In this document: positions 56,326 through 64,000 of the stretch, one piece after another | Position numbering within the stretch: the first letter of the stretch is position 1 | Layout of the letters: each line of letters opens with the position of its first letter | NCBI GenBank assembly: GCA_964577955.1 | Contig: CAZOAZ010000003.1 | Location: forward strand, 124,001 to 188,000 | From: CADEEX01 sp964577955 | GTDB lineage: Bacteria > Acidobacteriota > Vicinamibacteria > Vicinamibacterales > CAVVIG01 | Direction: 5' to 3' | DNA length: 64,000 nucleotides | Position numbers and translations under genes: made by a program | Notes under the pieces: generated by a model | Told to the model about the DNA's origin: nothing | The model's database searches: none | The model's input: only the letters and a program-made list of their open reading frames with translations

Positions 56326-57959
56326 TTGCGCTCACGGGAATCGGCAAACAGTACGGGCGTCAGGTGCTGTTTGTCGACGCGGCGTTTCAGCTCAACCCAG
56401 GTGAAAAAGTCGGACTGGTCGGACCCAACGGATCGGGCAAGACCACCATCTTCCGTCTGATCACGGGCGAGGAAGAGGCGGACGAGGGCGACGTCTCGGT
56501 TCCGAAGCGGCTGACCGTCGGCTATTTCCGCCAGGATGTCGGCGAGATGTCGGGCCGCTCGGTCCTCGACGAGGCCATTGCCGGGAGCGGGCGCCTTGGC
56601 GATCTCCATCACGAGCTCGAGGAACTCCAGAAGGCGTTGGAGGATCCCGCGCGCGCCGACGACATGGATCGGGTGCTCGAACGGTTCGGCGAAGTCCAGG
56701 ACGAGTACGAACACCTGGGCGGCTACGCGCTCGAGAGCCGCACCCGCGAGATTCTGCACGGGCTTGGGTTCGAGGCCGATCGCATCGACGGCGACGTCGG
56801 CGAGCTGTCGGGCGGATGGAAGATGCGCGTCGCGATGGCCAAAGTGCTGCTCGGCAATCCCGACGTGCTGTTGATGGACGAGCCGACCAACCATCTCGAC
56901 ATCGAATCGATCATCTGGCTCGAGGCGTTTCTCAAGGCGCGCGACGGCGCCTTGCTGATGACCTCGCACGACCGCGATTTCATGAACCGCATCGTCTCGA
57001 AGATCGCCGAGATCGATGGCGGCGAGATCACGATGTATTCCGGGAACTACGACTTCTACGAGCGCGAGCGGGCCATCCGCGAGGCGAATCGCGAGGCCGC
57101 CTACGCGCGCCAGCAGGCGATGCTCGCCAAGGAGCAGCGCTTCATCGAGCGGTTTGCCGCGCACGCCGCCAAGGCCGCGCAGGTCCAGAGCCGCGTGAAG
57201 GCGCTCGAAAAGATCGAGAAGATCGAGCTGCCGAAGAAACGGCGCGTGGTCAAGTTCGACTTCCGCGCGCCGCCGCGCTCTGGCGATCTGGTCGCGACGC
57301 TCGAGGGCGTGTCGAAGGCGTACGGGAAGCGCGTGGTTCATCAGGGCTTGAACCTGACCATCCGTCGCGGCGAGCGTTGGTGTGTGATGGGGAAGAACGG
57401 CGCGGGCAAGTCGACGCTGCTGAAGATGGTGGCCGGCGCGGTCAAGCCCGATGCCGGAGAGGTCAAGCTGGGCGCCAGCCTGGCGATGGGCTACTTCGCG
57501 CAACAGGCGCTCGATCTGCTCGATCCGGATCTGACGGTGGAAGAGCAGCTGACGCGCGACTTCCCGCACGAAGGCATCGGCGTCCTGCGCAATCTGGCCG
57601 GGGCGTTTCAGTTCTCCGGCGACGAAACCGACAAGAAGATCCGCGCCCTGTCGGGCGGCGAGAAGACGCGTCTCGTGATGGCGCGGATGCTGCTCAATCC
57701 GCCGAATTTCCTCGTCCTCGACGAGCCGACCAACCATCTCGATCTCGCGACGAAGGAGATGCTGCTCGAGTCGCTCGCCGGTTTCGACGGCACGATGCTG
57801 TTCGTGTCGCACGACCGCGAGTTCCTGCGCGGCCTGAGCAATCGCGTGCTCGAACTCGGCGGCGAGAGCGGGACGGACATCGAACCGCATCTCTATCCCG
57901 GTTCCTACGTCGAGTACGTCGCCCGTACCGGGCACGAGGCCCCCGGCGTCCATTCCTGA
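56322..57959 (+). CDS. ABC-F family ATPase (EttA/Uup-like)
   Basis: A 545-residue duplicated ATPase without membrane segments. The first half has Walker A GPNGSGKTT, signature LSGGWKMRVAMAKVLL and LLMDEPTNHLDIESI. The linker is rich in Arg/Lys/Glu. The second half has GKNGAGKST, LSGGEKTRLVMARMLL and LVLDEPTNHLDLAT. ABC-F proteins work on ribosomes as translation factors or antibiotic-resistance proteins. The C-terminal coiled coil of Uup is not obvious, so EttA/YheS-type is likelier. The start is fixed by the ATGA overlap. Confidence 0.94.
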   Translation: MIALTGIGKQYGRQVLFVDAAFQLNPGEKVGLVGPNGSGKTTIFRLITGEEEADEGDVSVPKRLTVGYFRQDVGEMSGRSVLDEAIAGSGRLGDLHHELEELQKALEDPARADDMDRVLERFGEVQDEYEHLGGYALESRTREILHGLGFEADRIDGDVGELSGGWKMRVAMAKVLLGNPDVLLMDEPTNHLDIESIIWLEAFLKARDGALLMTSHDRDFMNRIVSKIAEIDGGEITMYSGNYDFYERERAIREANREAAYARQQAMLAKEQRFIERFAAHAAKAAQVQSRVKALEKIEKIELPKKRRVVKFDFRAPPRSGDLVATLEGVSKAYGKRVVHQGLNLTIRRGERWCVMGKNGAGKSTLLKMVAGAVKPDAGEVKLGASLAMGYFAQQALDLLDPDLTVEEQLTRDFPHEGIGVLRNLAGAFQFSGDETDKKIRALSGGEKTRLVMARMLLNPPNFLVLDEPTNHLDLATKEMLLESLAGFDGTMLFVSHDREFLRGLSNRVLELGGESGTDIEPHLYPGSYVEYVARTGHEAPGVHS

Positions 57960-58075
57960 CAACCGGTCCGTGCCAGGGTGCGCAGTCGGATTCCGCGCGA
58001 TGAAGCTCGCTCAGTCGCTGCCGATTCCTCGCTGTGGTGGACCTGACCGTCCGTTCGGTCTCGCCGCTTCGCTGA

Positions 58076-60916
58076 ATGAGTCCGGCACGAATCCGTCACT
58101 ACGGCGTCGCGGTTCTCGCGGGACTCGTGGGCTTTGCGCTCAACGCGCTGTTGCCGACCGCTGTGCTGCCGTTCGTACCCGGCCGCCTGGCGACGCTCAC
58201 GGTCGCCCTCCTGCTCGGTCCCGGGCCGGGCTTCGTCGCGGCCGCCATCGGCGCGACCGGTCTCGCGTTCTCATCGCAAACGAGCGCGATGGTCATCGGC
58301 GCCTACTGGCTCGAAGGGCTCGTCGGCGGCGCCGTCGCAGTGCGGTCGTGGACGCCGTTGCCCGGCGTCATCTTCTACTGGACGTTCGTCAGCCTGGTCT
58401 TCGGGCTCTGTCCGGACTGGTTCGGTGCTGCCCATCTCAAGCCGGCCATCTGGCAGCTCTCGGCGGAACAGTTTGTCAGCCGCGTGACGATGGCGACGGC
58501 GGCAGAGATGGTCGCGATGGCGATCATCGCGCGCTGGGGCACGGCGATGATGCCGGCCCGCGCCGCCCTCGGCGAGCGGCCGTCCCTCCGGCGCTATTCC
58601 TTCCGCGCGTTCGTGCTCACGGCGATGGCGCCGGTGCTCGTGATCGGCGGCATTTCCGGCCGTCTCCTCGCGGCTCGTCAGGAAGCCGAGGCCGGTGACT
58701 ATCTGGCCGACACAGCGGCGGCACTGCGCGAGCAGGTGGAGAGTCACCTCAACACCCATGCCGCGGCACTCGAGACGCTCGCCGCCTCGATCGGGCGCAT
58801 GGGCTACGAGGAGGCAAGCCGCCATCGACTGATTTACGAATACGCGAAATTCCACACGGGATTCGAGCGCGTGTTCGTCATGAATGCGAATGGCGAAGCC
58901 GTCGACAGTACGGTGCCGCTCGGGTCCCGGCGCGGACAGAACTACTCCGATCGAGAGTACTTCCGTCAGGCGCGGGCGACCGGGAAGGTCGCGATTTCCG
59001 AAGTGCAGAACGGGCGCGTCACCAGCAAGCCAACCATGGTCATGGCGGCGCCGTTCTTCGCCGGCGGTGAATTCGCCGGCGTCGTTGCCGCCCCGCTTCA
59101 GCTGTCGAACTTCGAACGCTTCGACGATCGGCGTTCATTCGCCGACGCACGCATCGTGATTCTGGATCCCCATCACCGGGTCGCCTACGCGAGTCCCGCG
59201 ACCGGCTATCTGCCGCTGCAGTCACTCGCCGACAGCCCCCTGGTCAGGTCCAGTGCTTCCGGTCGGGTCTACCGGGCGACCTCCTCCCGGATGCGCGACA
59301 ACCAGCTGGTCGCGCGTACAACGGAATCGCACGGCTGGCAGGTCCTGGTCACCCGGCCGCGGATCAGCGTGACCTTGCAGTCGGGCCGTTACTACGTCGT
59401 CATGCTTGGTCTTCTCGGCGTGGCGCTCGCCGGCGCGGTCCTCGCGGCACGGCGATTCACCCGTCCCATCACCAATCCGCTCGAGGAACTGGTCGCGCTC
59501 GTCACCAAAGTCTCCGGGAGCGGCGTCACCGCCCGTGGCGCCATCACCGACGATCAGCCGGCCGAGATTGCGGCGTTGATTGGCAGCGTCAACGACATGC
59601 AGGGGCGGCTCGGCGATTCCTACGGGCGGCTCGAACAGTCGTTGCAGCAGCGCGAACAGCTCAACGTCGAACTCCAGGAGCTGACCGACGACCTCGATCG
59701 CAAAGTCCGCGAGCGCACCGCGGAACTCGACGCCGCGAGACGGACCGCCGAGGAAGCCAACCAGGCCAAGAGCGAGTTCCTGGCCAACATGAGCCACGAG
59801 ATCCGGACGCCGATGAACGGCGTGATCGGGATGACGGCGCTGGCGCTCGATTCCGAGCTCACGCCCGATCAACGCGACTGCATGCAGACGGTCAAGATGT
59901 CCGCGGAATCGCTGCTCACGGTGCTGAATGACATTCTCGATTTCTCGAAGATCGAGTCGCGCAAACTGGAGCTCGAGGCGATTCCGGTGACGGTCGCCGA
60001 CCTGGTCGCCGAAGTCGTCAAGCCGCTGTCGCTGCGCGCGAATGAAAAGGGGATTCGCTTGCTCACGGACATCGGCCACGACCTGCCGCCGCGCATCGTC
60101 GGCGATCCGGTCCGGCTCAAACAGGTGTTGATCAATCTGGTCGGCAACGCGCTCAAGTTCACCGAGGGCGGTCAGGTCATCGTCTCCGTGCTGATGGAGG
60201 AGCGGCGCGAGTGGCACGCGCTCCTGCGCTTCAGCGTCGCCGACACCGGGATTGGCATTCCTGCCGACAAGCTCGATTGCGTCTTCGAAGCATTCCGGCA
60301 GGTCGATGGTTCGACGACGCGGCGCTACGGCGGGACCGGGCTTGGTCTCGCGATCTCGTCGACGCTCGTGCAGATGATGGGCGGGCAGATTCGTGTCGAG
60401 AGCACGCCCGGCCGCGGCAGCACGTTCGCCTTCACGCTCGAATGTGAAGTGCCGACCGCGGGCACAACATCCGACGCCGGGGGCCGCGTGTCGGAGCCAG
60501 CCGCCGTTGTCAGCCGCCGGGTGCTGGTGGCGGAGGACAATGTCGTCAATCAGCGCGTAGCGCTGGGTCTGCTGATGCGTCGCGGGCACCAGGTGACGTT
60601 GGCAGCGACCGGCGCGGAGGCGATCGCCGCGCTCGCGCGCGAGCCCTTCGACGTGGTGTTGATGGACGTCCAGATGCCCGACATGGGTGGTTACGAAGCG
60701 ACTCAGGCGATCCGGGCGAAAGAAACCGGGACGCCGCGGCACCAGCGCATCATCGCCATGACCGCCCACGCGATGAGCGGCGATCGCGAGCGATGCCTGG
60801 CGGCCGGAATGGATGGCTACCTGTCCAAACCGCTCAATGCCGTCGACCTCTTTGCTGCTGTCGAGTCCGGCGCGCTTGGTGGCGCAGTTCCCGCATCGCA
60901 GCTGCCGGCCGCGTAA
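58076..60916 (+). CDS. hybrid sensor histidine kinase/response regulator with dCACHE
   Basis: A 946-residue kinase. Six N-terminal membrane helices (about 8-155) form a MASE-like module, then a helix (about 182-202) precedes an extracytoplasmic dCACHE domain (about 215-365) with RRGQNYSDREYFRQARATGK and PTMVMAAPFFAGGEFAGVVA. A further helix, HAMP and coiled coil follow. HisKA has the phospho-His at 574 in NMSHEIRTPMNGVIGM. The HATPase domain has DTGIGIPADKLDCVFEAF and GTGLGLAISSTLVQMMGG. The C-terminal receiver carries phospho-Asp 864 in VVLMDVQMPDMGG. It is a complete phosphorelay sensor for a small ligand. No partner regulator is adjacent. Confidence 0.95.
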   Translation: MSPARIRHYGVAVLAGLVGFALNALLPTAVLPFVPGRLATLTVALLLGPGPGFVAAAIGATGLAFSSQTSAMVIGAYWLEGLVGGAVAVRSWTPLPGVIFYWTFVSLVFGLCPDWFGAAHLKPAIWQLSAEQFVSRVTMATAAEMVAMAIIARWGTAMMPARAALGERPSLRRYSFRAFVLTAMAPVLVIGGISGRLLAARQEAEAGDYLADTAAALREQVESHLNTHAAALETLAASIGRMGYEEASRHRLIYEYAKFHTGFERVFVMNANGEAVDSTVPLGSRRGQNYSDREYFRQARATGKVAISEVQNGRVTSKPTMVMAAPFFAGGEFAGVVAAPLQLSNFERFDDRRSFADARIVILDPHHRVAYASPATGYLPLQSLADSPLVRSSASGRVYRATSSRMRDNQLVARTTESHGWQVLVTRPRISVTLQSGRYYVVMLGLLGVALAGAVLAARRFTRPITNPLEELVALVTKVSGSGVTARGAITDDQPAEIAALIGSVNDMQGRLGDSYGRLEQSLQQREQLNVELQELTDDLDRKVRERTAELDAARRTAEEANQAKSEFLANMSHEIRTPMNGVIGMTALALDSELTPDQRDCMQTVKMSAESLLTVLNDILDFSKIESRKLELEAIPVTVADLVAEVVKPLSLRANEKGIRLLTDIGHDLPPRIVGDPVRLKQVLINLVGNALKFTEGGQVIVSVLMEERREWHALLRFSVADTGIGIPADKLDCVFEAFRQVDGSTTRRYGGTGLGLAISSTLVQMMGGQIRVESTPGRGSTFAFTLECEVPTAGTTSDAGGRVSEPAAVVSRRVLVAEDNVVNQRVALGLLMRRGHQVTLAATGAEAIAALAREPFDVVLMDVQMPDMGGYEATQAIRAKETGTPRHQRIIAMTAHAMSGDRERCLAAGMDGYLSKPLNAVDLFAAVESGALGGAVPASQLPAA

Positions 60917-60942
60917 GCCCCACCAACCTTCGATCACCTTCA

Positions 60943-60971
60943 TTGACACGGCCGGGGTTCTCCCCTTAGAC
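60943..60971 (+). promoter_or_regulatory. sigma70-type promoter of the CuA/di-heme operon
   Basis: A perfect TTGACA (60943-60948), a 17-base spacer, then TTAGAC (60966-60971). Transcription should begin near 60978, about 25 bases before the ATG at 61002. Confidence 0.55.
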
Positions 60972-60982
60972 TTCTCGCGCGG

Positions 60983-60998
60983 TTTTGATTATTCAAAA
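60983..60998. promoter_or_regulatory. TTTTGA-TTAT-TCAAAA dyad in the leader
   Basis: A perfect 6-base inverted repeat lies between the promoter and the porin-like gene start, at a position where a repressor could block elongation or translation. The spacing (TTGA-N4-TCAA) does not fit FNR, which needs N6. Confidence 0.35.
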
Positions 60999-61001
60999 TA
61001 A

Positions 61002-62174
61002 ATGATTTGCCTCGCAGAATCTTTGATCGCGGCGCTATTCATGGGTGGGCCCGCGCTGAGTCCCCCGGCACTGTTACCCCGTGAGCCGGTCGCGCAATCG
61101 GCGACACCGGCCGCCACGTCCACCTCTGGCACGTCGCAGACCGGCCCGATCTCGGGCTACATGGACTTTCACTTCAACCAGCCCACTGACGCTGACGGCG
61201 AGCTCGATTTCCACCGCTTCGTGCTCCTCTTCACGCATCGCTTTTCAGACCGGCTGCGCTTCGTCAGCGAACTCGAAATCGAACATGGGTTCGTCGAAGG
61301 CCGGGAAGAAGGCGGCGAACTCGAACTCGAGCAGGCGTACCTCGATTTCCTGGTAACGCCGGCCCTGAACTTTCGTGCCGGGATGCTGCTCGTGCCGGTC
61401 GGTCTCATCAACGAGCGGCATGAACCGCCGGTCTACCACGGCGTGGAACGGCCGTTCGTCGACACCGTGATCATTCCGAGCACGTGGTTCGACGCGGGTG
61501 CGGGGCTGCACGGCGATCTCGGGCGCGGGTTCCGCTATCGCGCCTACGTGATGGCGCCGCTCGACGCGACCCAGTTCAGCGCCGCGGAGGGCATCCGCGG
61601 CGGCGCCCAGCATGGCAGCCATGCCCAGGTCCGGAGTGCCGCCTACACCGGGCGGGTCGAGTACGTCGGCACGCGGGGTCTGCAGATCGGCGCGAGCTTC
61701 TGGCGCGGCGACACCGGATTTGCCGTGCCGCGGATCGACACCAGCGTCGGGTTGTTTGAGGTCGACGCCCGCTTCACCCGCGGCCGCGTCGAAGCCCGCG
61801 CGCAGCACGCGCAGGTCTACATCGACGGCGCCGGCGCCTTGAACGATTCCCTCGGACGGACGACGGGCATCGATCCCAACATTGCCAGCGAGCTGCGCGG
61901 CTCTTATGTCGAGGCCAGCTACCGGTTCCTGCCGGCCTCGCTGCCGCACGACGCGGCCCTGTTCGTCCGCTATGAGAACTTCGACACGCAGGCGCGCATG
62001 CCGGCAGGGTCGATTGCGCTCCCGCAGTTGGACCGCGACGCCTGGGTTGTCGGCGGGACGTATTGGGTCGACCCTGATGTCGCGATCAAGTTCGACTACA
62101 CGCACGTCAGAAGTCAAAGCTCGGTCGTTCCGGCGCCGCATTCCATCAACATCGGGCTCGGGTGGTGGTTCTAG
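61002..62174 (+). CDS. porin-like outer-membrane protein
   Basis: A 390-residue protein. Signal-like N-terminus (SLIAALFMGGPALSPPALLP) and a Ser/Thr linker precede GYMDFHFNQPTDADGELDFH, RFVLLFTHRFSDRLRFVSEL, EIEHGFVEGREEGGELELEQ and AYLDFLVTPALNFRAGMLLV. This is the first-half pattern of phosphate-selective-like porins. The tail ends SINIGLGWWF, an outer-membrane insertion signal. It is the first gene of an operon with a cupredoxin and a di-heme enzyme at spacing 0 and -4, so it may deliver their substrate or metal. The exact start (61002 or 61039) is uncertain. Confidence 0.8.
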   Translation: MICLAESLIAALFMGGPALSPPALLPREPVAQSATPAATSTSGTSQTGPISGYMDFHFNQPTDADGELDFHRFVLLFTHRFSDRLRFVSELEIEHGFVEGREEGGELELEQAYLDFLVTPALNFRAGMLLVPVGLINERHEPPVYHGVERPFVDTVIIPSTWFDAGAGLHGDLGRGFRYRAYVMAPLDATQFSAAEGIRGGAQHGSHAQVRSAAYTGRVEYVGTRGLQIGASFWRGDTGFAVPRIDTSVGLFEVDARFTRGRVEARAQHAQVYIDGAGALNDSLGRTTGIDPNIASELRGSYVEASYRFLPASLPHDAALFVRYENFDTQARMPAGSIALPQLDRDAWVVGGTYWVDPDVAIKFDYTHVRSQSSVVPAPHSINIGLGWWF

Positions 62175-62567
62175 ATGACCATGCGTTTCCTCATCGTCAT
62201 CGTCGCGACGTTGTCCATCACGGCTGCGTCGGCACGCGGGCATCAAGGCCCGTCGCCGCGCGTCATTCACATCGTCGCTGAGCGATTCACGTTCACGCCC
62301 GCCAGGGTGACGGTGGACGAAGGCGCCAACGTCGAGATCCGGCTGACCAGTGAAGACACCGCTCACGGGTTCCGTCTGGTCGGCCCCGGCGACATCAACA
62401 TCGAGATTCCCAAGCGTGGCCGCGGCGACGTGCGCGTGCCGATCGACACGTCGCAGCCAGGGACGTACACCTTCGAGTGTTCGCGGATCTGTGGAGCGGG
62501 GCATGGTTTCATGCACGGTACGCTGCAGGTCAAGGCCCGGACGCCGGGTACCGGCAACCAGCGATGA
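62175..62567 (+). CDS. periplasmic CuA-type cupredoxin
   Basis: A 130-residue protein with signal LIVIVATLSITAASARG. The cupredoxin fold includes FTPARVTVDEGANVEIRLTS, DTAHGFRLVGPGDINIEIPK and FECSRICGAGHGFMHGTLQV. The last has CxxxCGxxHxxM, the CuA ligand set of cytochrome c oxidase subunit II and nitrous-oxide reductase, and the His in AHGF supplies the remaining ligand. A free-standing CuA domain without oxidase helices is unusual. It would act as an electron shuttle to the di-heme enzyme encoded next. Confidence 0.84.
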   Translation: MTMRFLIVIVATLSITAASARGHQGPSPRVIHIVAERFTFTPARVTVDEGANVEIRLTSEDTAHGFRLVGPGDINIEIPKRGRGDVRVPIDTSQPGTYTFECSRICGAGHGFMHGTLQVKARTPGTGNQR

Positions 62568-63772
62568 CGATTCGCCGCTGGCTGATCGGTGCAGGGATCC
62601 TGTGGGTCGCGGCGTTCGCCGCCGGCGTGCAGCCGTCCCTCGAGGCCCAGATCAGCGCGCGGTTCGGCGATCCACTGCCGGGGATTTTGCCGGCGGAGTT
62701 CGAGCGCTTCCGCCTCGGACTGGACGACTTCACGGAAGTCGAGACGCCCGAAGAAGGCCTCGGTCCCTCGTTCAATGCCGCGAGCTGCGCCGTCTGCCAC
62801 AACGTTCCGGCCATCGGCGGCGTCAGCCTCGTCTCGGAAGTGCGCGCGGCGTATCGGGATGCTCAGGGAACGATTCGCGCCTTGTCCGCGGCCGACGGCA
62901 CGTCGCTCGACACGCTGTTTCACCTGTTCTCGAACCCCACGCACAGCTGCCAGCCGAGCATTCCGCTCGAAGCCAACATCATCGCGCGTCGCGTGCCGCT
63001 GCCGGTGTTCGGCGACGGCCTGATTGAAGCCATCCCCGACGAGACGCTGCTGGCGCTCGAAGATCCGGACGATCGCAATGGCGACGGCATCAGCGGCCGG
63101 GCGGCGCGAATCGTCGATGCCGGAACGGGGCAGGCACGAATCGGCCGTTTCGGCTGGAAGGCGCAGCACGCGACGCTCAGGACCTTCAGCGCCGACGCCT
63201 ACCGGAACGAAATGGGCATCACCAACGAAATCTTCCGCGAAGAGCTGTCGACCGGCGTGTCCACCGCGCAGCTGCGCCTGTGCGATCCGACGCCGGATCC
63301 TGAAGACATTCCGGATCCGCGGACGCACCTGGCGGCCATCGACAACTTCGAGGCGTTCATGAAGTTTCTCGCGCCACCGCCCCGCGGCGCCGTGTCCGAC
63401 GCCGTACGATCCGGGGAGCAGGTCTTCGGCGCGATCGGCTGCGGCGCGTGCCACACGCCGACGCTGATGACCAGTCCTTCCAGCAGTCCGGTGTTCAACC
63501 GCGTCGCCGTCCCGCTGTTCTCGGATCTCCTGCTGCACGACGTCGCCACCGGCGACGGGATTCCACAGGCCGCCGCGCGGCCGGAGGAAATCCGGACGCC
63601 GGCGCTCTGGGGCCTGCGGGTCCGCCGGCCGCTGCTGCACGACGGCAGCGCCAGCACGAGCGAAGACGCGATCCGGCGCCACGGCAACGAAGCGGAGGCG
63701 GCGCGACGCCGCTTCGATCTGCTCGACGCCACCCAGCGCGCGCTGCTCATCACATTCCTGAATTCGCTGTAA
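62564..63772 (+). CDS. di-heme oxidoreductase (thiol-oxidoreductase-like cytochrome c)
   Basis: A 402-residue exported protein with signal LIGAGILWVAAFAAG. Two c-type heme sites are CAVCHN (near residue 84) and CGACHT (near 297). ANIIARRVPLPVFGDGLIEA, RIGRFGWKAQHATLRTFSAD, EMGITNEIF and KTPALWGLR-type RTPALWGLRVRRPLLHDGSA match the DUF1111 di-heme oxidoreductase family, which is often linked to metal or thiol chemistry. ATGA overlap with the CuA gene fixes the start and implies a working pair. The electron-donating substrate is unknown. Confidence 0.9.
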   Translation: MTIRRWLIGAGILWVAAFAAGVQPSLEAQISARFGDPLPGILPAEFERFRLGLDDFTEVETPEEGLGPSFNAASCAVCHNVPAIGGVSLVSEVRAAYRDAQGTIRALSAADGTSLDTLFHLFSNPTHSCQPSIPLEANIIARRVPLPVFGDGLIEAIPDETLLALEDPDDRNGDGISGRAARIVDAGTGQARIGRFGWKAQHATLRTFSADAYRNEMGITNEIFREELSTGVSTAQLRLCDPTPDPEDIPDPRTHLAAIDNFEAFMKFLAPPPRGAVSDAVRSGEQVFGAIGCGACHTPTLMTSPSSSPVFNRVAVPLFSDLLLHDVATGDGIPQAAARPEEIRTPALWGLRVRRPLLHDGSASTSEDAIRRHGNEAEAARRRFDLLDATQRALLITFLNSL

Positions 63773-63781
63773 CCCATTTCC

Positions 63782-63845
63782 GGTGGCGTCCGGCCGCAGC
63801 AGTTCCGGTGGCGTCGGGCCCTTCGCCTACGCTCAGGGCCGGATT
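63782..63845 (+). repeat. partial and loop-expanded family A repeats
   Basis: A half copy (63782-63797, GGTGGCGTCCGGCCGC) is followed by a full copy whose loop is replaced by about 16 bases, CTTCGCCTACGCTCAG (63807-63845). The outer half-sites remain. Confidence 0.72.
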
Positions 63846-63853
63846 CGCGATCG

Positions 63854-63880
63854 CGGTAGGGACAGGCTTCAGCCTGTCGG
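63854..63880 (-). repeat. family B repeat
   Basis: The core GACAGGCTTCAGCCTGTC (63861-63878) is a perfect 8-base stem with a 2-base loop, preceded by GCGGTAGG. It lies 20 bases before the last gene's start. Confidence 0.8.
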
Positions 63881-63899
63881 TCGGGATCTACAATGCCGC

Positions 63900-64000
63900 A
63901 TGGCCACATGGCGCGACTGGCTGCGCGGGTTCGCTGAAACAACCGATCCACGCGGGGACACCGACACGGTGCGCCGCATCTCCAGCGAACTCGATCGCCT
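63900..64000 (+). CDS. start of a gene, product unknown (cut by window end)
   Basis: An ATG at 63900 opens a frame that stays open to the window edge, giving 33 residues: MATWRDWLRGFAETTDPRG, then DTDTVRRISSELDR. There is no signal peptide; the segment is helical and charged. Too little is visible to name a family. Upstream are family A and B repeats and no obvious ribosome site. Confidence 0.45.
   Translation, partial: MATWRDWLRGFAETTDPRGDTDTVRRISSELDR

Noticed and set aside
60983..60998. FNR/CRP-type binding site
   Set aside because: The half-sites TTGA and TCAA are four bases apart, whereas FNR needs six, so it is listed only as a dyad.
1..64000. tRNA, rRNA, CRISPR, insertion sequence, prophage or integron
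   Set aside because: No cloverleaf, direct-repeat spacer array, transposase/integrase domain or phage structural gene is apparent in any frame.

Overview
The window is about 64 kb of high-GC bacterial chromosome. It is densely coded on both strands. I see no rRNA, tRNA, CRISPR array, prophage or transposase. The gene set points to Acidobacteriota, most likely a Vicinamibacteria-type lineage. This rests on an ADOP-type duplicated permease, a DUF5916-like outer-membrane protein, many small secreted proteins of unknown function, ECF sigma/anti-sigma pairs, and gene ends littered with short palindromic repeats. The assignment is inference from gene content, not a computed placement.

Layout. 1-2.3 kb: open-ended ECF sigma factor, phosphoribosyltransferase, secreted alpha/beta hydrolase. 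2.3-5.6 kb: MarR regulator followed by a two-subunit Tat-exported molybdenum hydroxylase. 5.7-9.9 kb: small secreted proteins and a TIG/Ig-like protein. 9.9-14.6 kb: AlkZ-like winged-helix protein, then an HlyD adaptor with two MacB-type permeases and no ATPase. 14.7-17.3 kb: DNA exonuclease-ligase pair. 17.4-22.5 kb: ADOP permease and two paralogous secreted proteins with a cupin. 22.6-26.3 kb: a six-gene minus-strand operon with an ECF sigma factor, an anti-sigma factor carrying an extracytoplasmic glycogen-binding (CBM48-type) domain, a second CBM48 lipoprotein, a barrel-like protein and two Arg-Pro-Glu-rich secreted proteins. 27.0-34.7 kb: bpt, a candidate small RNA, a luciferase-like oxidoreductase, an NHL propeller, an alkB-like remnant, GNAT, TPM and RDD proteins. 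34.8-45 kb: outer-membrane proteins, two CotH-like proteins, a CusF-like copper protein and an HtrA-like protease. 45-47.7 kb: PadR-PspC-ECF-ChrR cluster with a perfect operator. 47.8-50.7 kb: DUF4159, ComEA-like, membrane, YajQ and iron-permease-like proteins. 50.7-58 kb: overlapping chain of DUF523/DUF1722, FdhD, a YdeP-type molybdopterin oxidoreductase, a secreted peptidase and an ABC-F ATPase. 58-60.9 kb: hybrid histidine kinase. 61-63.8 kb: porin-like protein, CuA cupredoxin and di-heme oxidoreductase. The last 100 bases start another gene.

Two dispersed palindromic repeat families recur throughout: A, with core CCGGCTTTAGCCGG, and B, with core GACAGGCTGAAGCCTGTC. Copies occur singly, as inverted pairs, with loops filled by a third repeat, once in frame inside the DNA ligase gene, and once supplying the stop codon of a gene remnant. 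The most interesting functional locus is the CBM48/ECF operon. The most interesting non-coding signal is the promoter-sORF-hairpin-terminator unit at 27.8-28.1 kb.
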